From JALZKA01 sp963701205 (GTDB lineage Bacteria; Actinomycetota; Thermoleophilia; Solirubrobacterales; 70-9): 64,000 nucleotides of DNA. The notes beneath the pieces were generated by a model that saw only the letters and a list, made by a program, of their open reading frames with translations, ran no database searches and was not told the DNA's origin. The translations under genes and the position numbers were made by a program. Shown piece after piece: positions 33,764 to 42,320 of the stretch (position 1 is the first letter of the stretch; each line of letters begins with the position of its first letter). The stretch is taken from assembly GCA_963701205.1 (NCBI GenBank), contig OY969575.1:248001-312000 (forward strand). The letters run 5' to 3'.

Positions 33764-36334
33764 TCAGGGTGCAAGGTCGGCCAGCTCGGCCCGGTAGCCG
33801 CTGAGCTTTTCCCGCTCGGCCTCGACCACCTCCGGTGGCGCCTTGGCGACGAACCCCTCATTTGCCAGCTTGCGCTCGGCGCGGCCGATCTCGTCGCGAA
33901 GTTCGGCCGCCCGGGCGTCGATTCTTGCGCTGACCCCGGCGGGGTCGAGTTCGGTTCCCGCCAGTAGCTCAAGCGAGCCGACAGACGCCAGCGGCTCTCC
34001 CTCCGACCCGTCGATTGCAAGTCGCGCCAGCCGCCCGACCAGCTCGTGCGGAGGGTCATCGCCCGCAGCCCTGGCGGGCAGGATGCTGGCAACCGGGACG
34101 CCGGCCAGATCTCGCCACCGCCGCACTGACCGTGTCAACTCGATCGCCGACTCGATCTGGGCCTCGGCGTCGGCGTCAATCAGATCGCGGTCGGGTTCCG
34201 GATAGGGCGCGACGATCAGCTTCGTTTCGCGGTCCGGCAAAAAGCGCCAGATCTCCTCGGTGACGAACGGCATGAACGGATGGGCAAGCGCCAGGAAACG
34301 CTCAAGCACGTATAGGAGATTGCGTGAAACCTCGGGCTCGGCCTCATAGAGCCGCGGTTTTACGATCTCGAGGTACCAATCGCAAAACTCGGACCAAAAG
34401 AAACGATAGATCTCGTTCGCGGCCGCCGCCAGCTCGTAGCTTGCAATCCGGGCCTGGACCTCCTCCACGGTCCGCTCGAGCCGCGAAACGATCCAGGCGT
34501 CGGCCGGGTCGGCTGAGCTCGACGCTGCCGATTCACCCTCGGCGGCGTTCAGCAGGATCAACCGGGATGCATTCCAGAGCTTGTTGGCAAGGTCACGGCC
34601 CTGCCTGACCTTTGCGTCGGAGAACCGCACATCCTGCGACGACGACATCGCCAGAAGTCCGAAGCGCAGCGCGTCGGCGCCGTGGACGTCGATCTCCGAG
34701 AGCGGGTCCACCCCGGTTCCAAGGCTCTTTGACATCCGACGACCGTCGGGGGCCTGAATCACCGAGTGGATGTTCACGTCTGCAAACGGAGCCTCGCCGG
34801 TGAATTCGAGGCCCATCATCACCATGCGCGCGACCCAGAGGAAGATGATGTCCCGCGCGGTTGAGAGGACGTTCGTCGGATACCAAGCCTGAAGCTCCGC
34901 CGTGTCCGCCGGCCAGCCCAGCGTCGCAAATGGCCAGAGTGCCGAGGAAAACCACGTGTCAAGAACATCGTCGTCCTGGCGTAGCCCGCCACCGCAGGCC
35001 GGGCACTCAGATGGCTGCTCCTCCGCAACGACCGTCTCGTCGCAGGAGTCGCAATAGTGGACCGGCAGTCGGTGGCCCCACCAAAGCTGGCGCGAGACGC
35101 ACCAGGGACGGATGTTCTCGAGCCAGTCGAGATAGACCTTCGTCCAGGGCTTTTCCGGGTGGAACTTGACGCCTCCGTCGCGCACGATCGCCATGGCGGG
35201 CTCAGCCAAATCGGACATGTCGCAAAACCACTGGAGCGAGATCAGGGGCTCAATCCGACGTCCCGATCGGTGCGAGTGCGGGACGTCGTGGACGTACGGC
35301 TCCTCCGCAACGATTGCGTTCGCGGCCCGCAGGTCCGCCACAACGGCTTCCCGCGCAGCCTCAACGTCCAATCCGGCATAGACATCACCGGCGGCGGCCG
35401 TCATCCGGCCGTCCTCGCCAATCACGCTGATCTGGTCGAGGTCGTGCTTGCGGCCGATCTCGAAGTCATTCGGATCGTGTCCCGGGGTGATCTTCAGCGC
35501 CCCGGTTCCGAACTCCGGATCCACGTACTCGTCGGCAAGCACAGGGATCCTGCGTCCGGCCAGTGGCAAAACGACCTCGGCGCCGACGATTTCGGAGTAG
35601 CGACCGTCGTCAGGGTGAACCGCAACCGCCGTATCCGCCAGCATCGTCTCCGGCCGTACGGTGGCCACCGTTATATGCCCGGTGCCGTCGGCCAGCGGGT
35701 AGGCGATTGAGTACATCGTGTCGGTGAGCGTGCGCTGCTCGACTTCGAGATCGGAGATCGCCGAGCCCAGCCCCGGGTCCCAGTTCACCATGTAGTTGTC
35801 GCGGTAGATGCGGCCGCGCTTGTGGAGCTCAACGAACACGCGAGCGACGGCCTCCGCATACCCAGCGTCCATCGTGAACCGCTCGTTGGCGTAGTCGGCG
35901 GACGCGCCAAGCCGCTTGAACTGGTCAATGATCTGCGAGCCATACTGCTCGCGCCACTCCCAGACGCGTTCGGTGAACGCATCACGGCCCAACTCAAGCC
36001 GCGACGTACCCTTAGCGGCAAGTTCCTTTTCGACGACCGCCTGCGTCCCGATCCCGGCATGGTCGGTGCCCAGGATCCACCGTGTGGGTCGCCCCCGCAT
36101 CCGATTGACGCGGATCAGCGCGTCCTGAATCGAGCCGTTGAGAGCGTGCCCCATGTGCAGCGCGCCGGTTACGTTCGGGGGTGGGACGGCGATCGAGAAG
36201 TTCTCGGCCCCTCGTCCCTGAGCGTCGGGCGAGAAGTATCCGCCCTCAAGCCACTCCGCAAACAGCCCGGCCTCGGCCTCGGCCGGCTCCCAGCGGGTCG
36301 TTGCTTCCAGTTTGGCTCGGCTGGAGGGATCCAT
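33764..36334 (-). CDS. valS: Valyl-tRNA synthetase
   Basis: Class I synthetase charging tRNA-Val. The 856-aa protein has the HIGH motif as PPNVTGALHMGHALNG, the editing domain (TVRPETMLADTAVAVHPDD), KMSKS as RMSKSLGTGVDP, and a C-terminal coiled-coil arm. It is divergent from the aldo/keto reductase-like gene with a 41-bp gap. Confidence 0.97.
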   Translation of the reverse strand: MDPSSRAKLEATTRWEPAEAEAGLFAEWLEGGYFSPDAQGRGAENFSIAVPPPNVTGALHMGHALNGSIQDALIRVNRMRGRPTRWILGTDHAGIGTQAVVEKELAAKGTSRLELGRDAFTERVWEWREQYGSQIIDQFKRLGASADYANERFTMDAGYAEAVARVFVELHKRGRIYRDNYMVNWDPGLGSAISDLEVEQRTLTDTMYSIAYPLADGTGHITVATVRPETMLADTAVAVHPDDGRYSEIVGAEVVLPLAGRRIPVLADEYVDPEFGTGALKITPGHDPNDFEIGRKHDLDQISVIGEDGRMTAAAGDVYAGLDVEAAREAVVADLRAANAIVAEEPYVHDVPHSHRSGRRIEPLISLQWFCDMSDLAEPAMAIVRDGGVKFHPEKPWTKVYLDWLENIRPWCVSRQLWWGHRLPVHYCDSCDETVVAEEQPSECPACGGGLRQDDDVLDTWFSSALWPFATLGWPADTAELQAWYPTNVLSTARDIIFLWVARMVMMGLEFTGEAPFADVNIHSVIQAPDGRRMSKSLGTGVDPLSEIDVHGADALRFGLLAMSSSQDVRFSDAKVRQGRDLANKLWNASRLILLNAAEGESAASSSADPADAWIVSRLERTVEEVQARIASYELAAAANEIYRFFWSEFCDWYLEIVKPRLYEAEPEVSRNLLYVLERFLALAHPFMPFVTEEIWRFLPDRETKLIVAPYPEPDRDLIDADAEAQIESAIELTRSVRRWRDLAGVPVASILPARAAGDDPPHELVGRLARLAIDGSEGEPLASVGSLELLAGTELDPAGVSARIDARAAELRDEIGRAERKLANEGFVAKAPPEVVEAEREKLSGYRAELADLAP

Positions 36335-36375
36335 CGCGGCGCCGATGTTAGGCCGTCGCGTACCTTTGCCGAGCG

Positions 36376-37494
36376 ATGAGCCTCGGGACCAAAGCGATCG
36401 GAACCTGGAGCGGTGGCCGCTTCATGCATTTCGGCGAAGAGCTCGACGACGACCGTCTCGCAGCGCTCCTGCGCCCCGGAATGGGAGTCAATACCGTCCT
36501 GACCGCCGATGTCTATGGCGAGGGCGCAGCCGACAGACTCCTGGGGGCGACGTTGGTTGGGCTCGACCGCGACGAGTACCGACTGGTGGGCGCCGTTGGC
36601 CACGACTTCCACGACGGCGAGCGTCAAGGCGCGAAGGGCTTCCCGCGCTTCACCGACCCCGCGCTGCGGGGTCCGGGCTCCTACGCCGATTACCTGCACC
36701 GGGCAACAGAGCGCAGTTTGACGGCGCTCGGCGTCTCGCGTTTCGATCTGCTTTTGCTCCACAACCCGGATCGGATCGGGTTCGAAAGCAAGGAGGTGTG
36801 GGACGGAATGGCCGCGCTACGGAATGCCGGCTTGACCGATCAGATTGGGATCGCACCCGGTCCCGCCAATGGCTTCTCACTTGATCTGCTGGCCTGCTTC
36901 GACCGGTTTGGCGAGTTGATCGATTGGGCGATGATCATCCTCAATCCGCTTGAGCCCTGGCCAGGGAGCCTGGTACTTGACGCTGCCGCCCAGGCCGACG
37001 TACGCGTGATTACCCGGGTGGTTGATTATGGCGGGCTCTTTTGGGGAGATCTGGAGGTCAGCACTCCGATGGGCGAGCACGATCACCGCCGATTCCGGCC
37101 GGACGGCTGGATCGAGCGTGGCCTGACCCGCATCGATCGGCTGCGGCCGCTCTGCGGGGAGACTGGCCAGACCCTCATGCAGCTTGCATGCCAATGGAAC
37201 CTTGCTCATCCTGCTGTGGAGTGCGTGGTGCCCACCCTGATTCAGGAGGCTGGCGACGGGGCGCGGCCAGTCGAGGACAAGCGCCGCGAACTTGCCGGCC
37301 TGACCAACGACATGCGGCTACGGCCCGATCAGGTGGCGGCGATCGCGGCGGTGGGCGACAACGTCGGCACGATGAAGCTGAAGGGAGCGAGCGCCGCCCA
37401 CGACGGACCTGACGCTGCCGACCGCTGGGGGTTGAGCGAGGCACTGATCGCTGCGGGAGCGAGCCGTGGCATCGATCCCAAGCGGGATCTCTAG
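36376..37494 (+). CDS. Aldo/keto reductase-like protein lacking parts of the catalytic tetrad
   Basis: A 372-aa (beta/alpha)8-barrel protein related to AKRs. The signature region NTVLTADVYGEG aligns with the usual D-T-A-x-x-Y-G. The tyrosine (Y47) is kept, but the catalytic aspartate position is leucine (L42). The strand that should carry the catalytic lysine reads YRLVGAVGHDF. The histidine in LLLLHNPD is present. It may be a non-catalytic or altered family member. An alternative ATG within the first 40 residues is possible. It converges on clpX with a 4-bp overlap. Confidence 0.8.
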   Translation: MSLGTKAIGTWSGGRFMHFGEELDDDRLAALLRPGMGVNTVLTADVYGEGAADRLLGATLVGLDRDEYRLVGAVGHDFHDGERQGAKGFPRFTDPALRGPGSYADYLHRATERSLTALGVSRFDLLLLHNPDRIGFESKEVWDGMAALRNAGLTDQIGIAPGPANGFSLDLLACFDRFGELIDWAMIILNPLEPWPGSLVLDAAAQADVRVITRVVDYGGLFWGDLEVSTPMGEHDHRRFRPDGWIERGLTRIDRLRPLCGETGQTLMQLACQWNLAHPAVECVVPTLIQEAGDGARPVEDKRRELAGLTNDMRLRPDQVAAIAAVGDNVGTMKLKGASAAHDGPDAADRWGLSEALIAAGASRGIDPKRDL

Positions 37495-38783
37495 GCCGAT
37501 TCCTCGTCGAGCTCGTCGAATCCGGTTTCGGGTTCGTCGGCAACGGCTTCGGTAACCAGGGTGGGTCGCCGGCCGTCAGCGATCGTCTCCTTGGTCACCA
37601 CGCATTTTTGGACGTCGCGGCGTGACGGCAACTCGAACTGAACATCCTGCAACGTCTCCTCGAGGATCGAGCGCAGGCCACGTGCCCCGGTCTCGCGTTC
37701 CAGCGCCCGGTCGGCGATCGCGCCAAGCGAGTCCTCGGCAAAGACCAACTCGATGTCATCGAATTCGAAGAAGCGCATGAACTGCTTTGTCAGCGCATTC
37801 TTGGGCTCGGTCAGGATCGTGATCAGGTCAGCGCGGCTGAGCTGGTGGATCGCGGAGATCACCGGGAGACGTCCGATGAATTCGGGGATCAACCCGTACT
37901 CGACAAGGTCTTCCGGAAGCACGCGCTCGAACATCGCGCCCATGTCCTCCTTGTCCTGAGCGGTATCGATCGTCGCGCCGAAGCCGACGCCCCTGTTGCC
38001 AACGCGCTTCTCGATCACCTTGTCGAGTTGCGCGAAGGAGCCGCCACAGATGAAGAGGATGTTTGTGGTGTCGATCGTCAGAAATTCCTGGTGCGGGTGC
38101 TTGCGCCCGCCCTGGGGTGGCACGGATGCGGTCGTTCCCTCGAGGATCTTCAACAGGGCCTGCTGCACGCCTTCGCCGGAAACGTCGCGCGTGATCGACG
38201 GGTTGTCCGCCTTGCGGGCAATCTTGTCGATCTCGTCGATGTAGATGATTCCGGTCTCGGCCTTCTTGACATCGAAGTCAGCGGCCTGGATCAGCTTCAG
38301 GAGGATGTTCTCGACATCCTCGCCGACATAGCCCGCCTCAGTCAGGGCGGTGGCGTCAGCGATCGCAAAGGGCACGTTCAGGATCCGAGCCAGCGTTTGG
38401 GCCAAAAGCGTCTTGCCACAGCCCGTCGGACCCAAGAGCATGATGTTCGACTTCTGGAGCTCGACGTCGCCGTCCGCGGACGTTTGCTTGATCTGAACCC
38501 GCTTGTAGTGGTTGTAGACGGCGACCGACAGCGCCCGCTTGGCGCTTTCCTGGCCGACGACGTACTCGTTGAGCACTTCGTGGATCTCAACCGGCTTCGG
38601 CAGGTTCTCCAGCTCGAAGCTGGGCGGAGCCGTGAGCTCTTCATCGATGATCTCGTTACAGAGATCGATGCATTCGTCGCAGATATAGACGCCGGGGCCG
38701 GCGATCAGCTTCTTGACCTGGCGCTGCGACTTGCCGCAGAAGCTGCAGAGCAGTTGCTCATTCGAGTCGGTCGGGCGTGCCAG
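37491..38783 (-). CDS. clpX: ClpX ATPase subunit, apparently started at CTG
   Basis: Unfoldase of the ClpXP protease. The 430-aa protein has the N-terminal zinc-binding domain (CSFCGKSQRQVKKLIAGPG, then CDECIDLC), Walker A GPTGCGKT, Walker B IIYIDEIDKI and sensor motifs (ERETGARGLRSI). The zinc domain lies upstream of the first ATG/GTG/TTG in frame (38576). The only sensible start is CTG at 38783-38781, giving (M)ARPTDSNEQLL, with AAGGAG 6 nt upstream. The C-terminus has an acidic tail of about 25 residues. Confidence 0.95.
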   Translation of the reverse strand: MARPTDSNEQLLCSFCGKSQRQVKKLIAGPGVYICDECIDLCNEIIDEELTAPPSFELENLPKPVEIHEVLNEYVVGQESAKRALSVAVYNHYKRVQIKQTSADGDVELQKSNIMLLGPTGCGKTLLAQTLARILNVPFAIADATALTEAGYVGEDVENILLKLIQAADFDVKKAETGIIYIDEIDKIARKADNPSITRDVSGEGVQQALLKILEGTTASVPPQGGRKHPHQEFLTIDTTNILFICGGSFAQLDKVIEKRVGNRGVGFGATIDTAQDKEDMGAMFERVLPEDLVEYGLIPEFIGRLPVISAIHQLSRADLITILTEPKNALTKQFMRFFEFDDIELVFAEDSLGAIADRALERETGARGLRSILEETLQDVQFELPSRRDVQKCVVTKETIADGRRPTLVTEAVADEPETGFDELDEESA

Positions 38784-39010
38784 CGGTCTCTCCTTGGCCT
38801 CGGGGTTTGAACCGTGTCCCCTAGCGTTCAGGGTAGAACACGGGAGACGTCGGGTGCGTGTTCTGCTTGTTACTCGACCGGGGCCGATGTCCCTTCATCC
38901 GCCGCCGCAATTGCAGCGCCCGCGGCGCAACCCGTTTAGTCTGCGTACACCCTCGGGCAAGGTTCGCCTATCGGGGGCCGGGGCACGCGTAATCAATACG
39001 GGAGGTACTC

Positions 39011-39418
39011 ATGAAGCGCATCATCACCACCGCAGCGCTGGTCGCCGCCTTCGCCGCGCCAAGCATCTCGACCGGATCGGCTGATCAGTCCGGGCCCGTT
39101 GCCCGCGGCGGCCCGCTCGAGATCAGCCTGAAGCTGATTCGGGATGGGAACACACCGGTCGCAATCCGAAGGTTTCGCTTCAAGAATTTGCATGCCGATT
39201 GTGATTCGGGCGGACCGATCAAGAGCCGCGGCCGGATCAGCTACATCCGGGTGCGGGGCGACCGGACGTTCGCGAAGAACGTAGATGACGGTTCGGTTCG
39301 ATTCCGCGTCGTCGGCAAGGTACGCCGCAACCGCGTCGTCGGCAAGATCCGGGCCAGCGGCGACTACGGCACCGCAACAAACTGCCGGAGTGGCACGGTC
39401 CGCTGGGCCGTCAGCTAG
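39011..39418 (+). CDS. Secreted protein of unknown function
   Basis: 135 aa with a signal peptide (MKRIITTAALVAAFAAPSIS) and a mature part of about 110 residues predicted to be beta-rich and basic. It has two cysteines (HADCDSGG and NCRSG) that could form a disulfide. Segments such as KVRRNRVVGKIRASGDYGTAT suggest a small beta sandwich. A good GGGAGG ribosome site lies 5 nt before the ATG. It lies between clpX and an M23 peptidase and converges on the latter (4-bp gap). Confidence 0.7.
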   Translation: MKRIITTAALVAAFAAPSISTGSADQSGPVARGGPLEISLKLIRDGNTPVAIRRFRFKNLHADCDSGGPIKSRGRISYIRVRGDRTFAKNVDDGSVRFRVVGKVRRNRVVGKIRASGDYGTATNCRSGTVRWAVS

Positions 39419-39422
39419 TCGT

Positions 39423-40289
39423 TTAGCTGTAGCGGTCCCACTTATCGAGGGTGGGCTTCGGGTCGAAGACACGGCCCGAGGCCCGCAACTCGATGTGGAG
39501 GTGACAAGGCGTCCCGCTGGCGTTGCCCGTCAGCCCCACCCGACCGAGGCGCTCACCGGTCTTCACCCGTTCACCGACCTGAGCGTCGGCCGACGCCTTC
39601 AGGTGCGAGTAGCGGTAATCGATATCCGATCCGCGCGCATCCACCTCGATGAAATTCCCGTGCAGTGCGGGGTCGAACCCCGCGCGCTTGACTCGGCCGG
39701 CGCGTGCGGCGCGCAACGGCGTGCCGCACGGCGCCGTCACGTCAAACCCCTGATGGTGCCGACCGCCTGCACGCGGGGCGCCAAACTCACCGATCGCTCC
39801 GCGGGTCCCGTGCCCGCCGCTGATCGGATGGCGGAAGTTGAACAACCGGAACCGGCCCGCGGCTGTCGGACGCTGCCCAGGCGTCAAGAGCTGAAAGGCA
39901 TAGACCCCGTCGGGGGCCGAGTTGCCGTTGGGACGGAAGCCGTTCCAGGGGCGCCGATAGCGCCGACCCGGCCGGGCGCCAGGGCGACGCCAACCAATTA
40001 CTGCCCGCCGCGTCGCGACCCGGACGACCCTGACCGTGACCGGGCGCGGCGCTCCCGCCGACCCGCGGTACTCGTACTTGAGCGTTACCGGGCGTGCGTC
40101 CCCGGCGAACGCGGGTTTTGCTGTGACATGGACTCGCTTGAAGCGAAGGTCATCGCCGGCGTCCGCCGCCGCGACAGCAGCGACGAGCAACAAGCCGAGC
40201 AGGGCTACGCGGAGGCTGCGATCGGCCGAGGGCCTAGCGATGCTCGAGCACGCGGTCGACGATGGAATATTCCTTCGCCTCCTCGGCAC
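39423..40289 (-). CDS. Secreted M23 family metallopeptidase (second copy type)
   Basis: 288 aa. A basic N-terminus (RRRR) and hydrophobic stretch (about 27-43) form a long signal peptide or anchor. A beta-sandwich-like region (about 55-135) is followed by the LytM domain with HHQGFDV, YSHLKAS and HLHIELR. The zinc ligand motif HxxxD is HHQGFD. The start at 40289 overlaps the clpP 3' end by 56 bp; I see no later in-frame start before the hydrophobic segment. It is unlike the first M23 protein outside the peptidase domain. Confidence 0.85.
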   Translation of the reverse strand: MPRRRRNIPSSTACSSIARPSADRSLRVALLGLLLVAAVAAADAGDDLRFKRVHVTAKPAFAGDARPVTLKYEYRGSAGAPRPVTVRVVRVATRRAVIGWRRPGARPGRRYRRPWNGFRPNGNSAPDGVYAFQLLTPGQRPTAAGRFRLFNFRHPISGGHGTRGAIGEFGAPRAGGRHHQGFDVTAPCGTPLRAARAGRVKRAGFDPALHGNFIEVDARGSDIDYRYSHLKASADAQVGERVKTGERLGRVGLTGNASGTPCHLHIELRASGRVFDPKPTLDKWDRYS

Positions 40290-40818
40290 TCATGAAGTAG
40301 TCGCGCTCAGTGTCGTGGGTGACCTTCTCGAGCGTTTGACCGGTGTGCTTGGCGATGATCTCGTCAAGGCGGCGGCGGGAGTCAAGGATCTCCTTGGCGT
40401 GGATCTCGATGTCTGTCGCCTGACCCTGGAAACCTGCCGAGACCTGATGGATGAGGATTTTCGAGTTCGGCAGCGACATCCGCTTGCCGGGCGTGCCTCC
40501 CGCCAGAAGCAGGGCACCCATGCTCATCGCAACACCGACGCAAATGGTCTGCACGTCGGGCTTGATGAACTGCATCGTGTCGTAGATCGCGAGGCCCGCG
40601 TACACCGACCCACCGGGTGAGTTGATGTACATCGAGATGTCCTTGTCGGGATCCTCCGACTCCAGATGAATCATCTGAGCGACGACGAGGTTGGCGACGT
40701 CGTCGTTGATCGGGGTGCCGAGGAAGATGATGCGCTCGTTCAGAAGTCGCGAGTAGATGTCGAACGCGCGCTCGCCGCGCGAGGTCTGTTCGACCACCAT
40801 TGGCACCATCGGGCTCAT
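40234..40818 (-). CDS. clpP: ATP-dependent Clp protease proteolytic subunit
   Basis: Serine peptidase forming the ClpXP tetradecamer. The 194-aa protein has the catalytic serine in VGVAMSMGALLLAGG, the histidine in KILIHQ, and the N-terminal axial-loop region. ATG at 40818, with TAGACT 9 nt upstream. It lies just downstream of trigger factor, but clpX is separated from it by the two secreted-protein genes. Confidence 0.97.
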   Translation of the reverse strand: MSPMVPMVVEQTSRGERAFDIYSRLLNERIIFLGTPINDDVANLVVAQMIHLESEDPDKDISMYINSPGGSVYAGLAIYDTMQFIKPDVQTICVGVAMSMGALLLAGGTPGKRMSLPNSKILIHQVSAGFQGQATDIEIHAKEILDSRRRLDEIIAKHTGQTLEKVTHDTERDYFMSAEEAKEYSIVDRVLEHR

Positions 40819-40852
40819 CGGCGCGTGAGTCTATACAAGCGCTGTGGACGCC

Positions 40853-42187
40853 TCAGCCCTTATCGGGCGTCCAGAGGGCGTCGCGCACTTCCTTGGTTGC
40901 CTGGGGGATCGCCTTCGCCTGCTCGGCGATCAGCTCAGCGGCCTTTTGCAGCCGAACCTCTTCGCGCAGCAACACATCCCGACCGGTCTCCCGAAGGCGT
41001 TTGAGGATCTTCTCAGGGGTGTCCTTGCCCTCTGCGGGGCCCAAGGCATCGATCAGCTCATCGTCAGATGGCTCGATCTGCTCGGCGTCGGCCACGGCCG
41101 CAAGGGTCGCCTCGCGAATCAGGCTCTGACGGGCGGAGTCCTCGCCCTCATCGATCAGGTCGTGGCGGTCCTTGCCCTGCATCTGGGCGTACATCTGGGG
41201 GTCGATCCCACGCGCTTGCAGGCTGCGTTCGAAGCGTTCCCATAGCTCGTGCGCCCGTGAGTGAACAAGGTCCTGAGGCACGTCCACGGTCGCGTTCCCG
41301 GCGGCTGCCTCCACGGCGGCTTCGCGGAATTCGGCCTCGGCGCGCTGCTCCATCATCGCCGCCATCCGGGTCCGGATCTCGGAACGAAGCTCGTCCAGGG
41401 TCTCGAACTCGGAGGCCGTGCTGGCGAAATCATCGTTGAGCTCAGGCAGATCCTTCTCGCGGACCTCGCCAACCGTGATCGCGAACTTTGCGGTCTTGCC
41501 AGCCACGGATTCGTCGCCGTGGTCCTCCGGAAACGTGACTTCAATCTCAGCTTCCTCGCCGGCCGACTTTCCCGTCAACCCGGCGTCGAACTCGGCCATC
41601 AGGCTCTCCGACCCAAGTTCAATGTTGAAATCGCTCCCCGTTGATCCGTCGAACGTCTCGCCGTCGATCGTGCCTTCAAAGTCGATGACCAAAACGTCGC
41701 CCGCCGCCGCCGGCCGCTCGACCGGATTCAGACTTCCGAAGCCCTCGCGCAGTCGCTCGATCTCAGCATCGATGTCTTCATCCGGCACTTCGACGTCGGG
41801 CTTGCCAACCTCAAGGCCGCGATACTCGCCAAGCTTTGCCTTCGGGCGGACGCCGATCTCGATCGTGAACGCAAGTCCCTGGCCGTCGGCTGGCAGGTCG
41901 TCCACGTCCAGCTTTGGATCGCCGATCGTGGGGAGGCCCGACTCGACGATCGCCTGCTCGTACCACTCAGGCAGGGAATCGCGAATCGCCTGCTCAAGGA
42001 CGGCCTCGCGACCGAGTCGTTGAATCACCAGGGCGGGCGGCACCTTCCCCTTGCGAAAGCCGGGGATCTTGATCTCGTTTGCCATCTGCTTGGCGGCGCG
42101 ATCGACGCGCTTGCCGAGGACGTCTGCCTCGACGCTCACCGCAAGACGGGCGCGGGACTCCGGGAGTTCTGTGACCTCAGTCTTCAT
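40853..42187 (-). CDS. tig: Trigger factor (ribosome-associated chaperone, PPIase)
   Basis: Chaperone binding nascent chains at the tunnel exit. The 444-aa protein has the ribosome-binding signature PGFRKGKVP near residue 45, a FKBP-type PPIase domain with GDVLVIDFEGTIDG (about 150-240), and a helical C-terminal substrate cradle. It is first in the tig-clpP order. A 47-residue frame overlaps its start. Confidence 0.96.
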   Translation of the reverse strand: MKTEVTELPESRARLAVSVEADVLGKRVDRAAKQMANEIKIPGFRKGKVPPALVIQRLGREAVLEQAIRDSLPEWYEQAIVESGLPTIGDPKLDVDDLPADGQGLAFTIEIGVRPKAKLGEYRGLEVGKPDVEVPDEDIDAEIERLREGFGSLNPVERPAAAGDVLVIDFEGTIDGETFDGSTGSDFNIELGSESLMAEFDAGLTGKSAGEEAEIEVTFPEDHGDESVAGKTAKFAITVGEVREKDLPELNDDFASTASEFETLDELRSEIRTRMAAMMEQRAEAEFREAAVEAAAGNATVDVPQDLVHSRAHELWERFERSLQARGIDPQMYAQMQGKDRHDLIDEGEDSARQSLIREATLAAVADAEQIEPSDDELIDALGPAEGKDTPEKILKRLRETGRDVLLREEVRLQKAAELIAEQAKAIPQATKEVRDALWTPDKG

Positions 42188-42320
42188 CGGCCCGTGAGCT
42201 TAGCCCGGCCTTCTTCAGCGCCCAACCGCCAAGCGCTGCACCAAGGTCGCCGGCGAAGGCCGCGACCCGACCCACGGGGCCGGTCAAGATCCATGCCTCA
42301 AGGCGGTTCAGCGAGATCAT
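42177..42320 (-). CDS. Possible 47-residue protein upstream of trigger factor
   Basis: ATG at 42320 follows the stop of the spermidine-synthase-like gene directly (TAGATG), and the frame ends 11 bp inside tig. The peptide contains LEAWILTGPVGRVAAFAGDLGAALGG followed by a basic end, an amphipathic helix-like pattern. The exact coupling on both sides argues for a translated gene, but there is no recognised family and no strong ribosome site. Otherwise this would be a 133-bp gap. Confidence 0.4.
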   Translation of the reverse strand: MISLNRLEAWILTGPVGRVAAFAGDLGAALGGWALKKAGLSSRADED

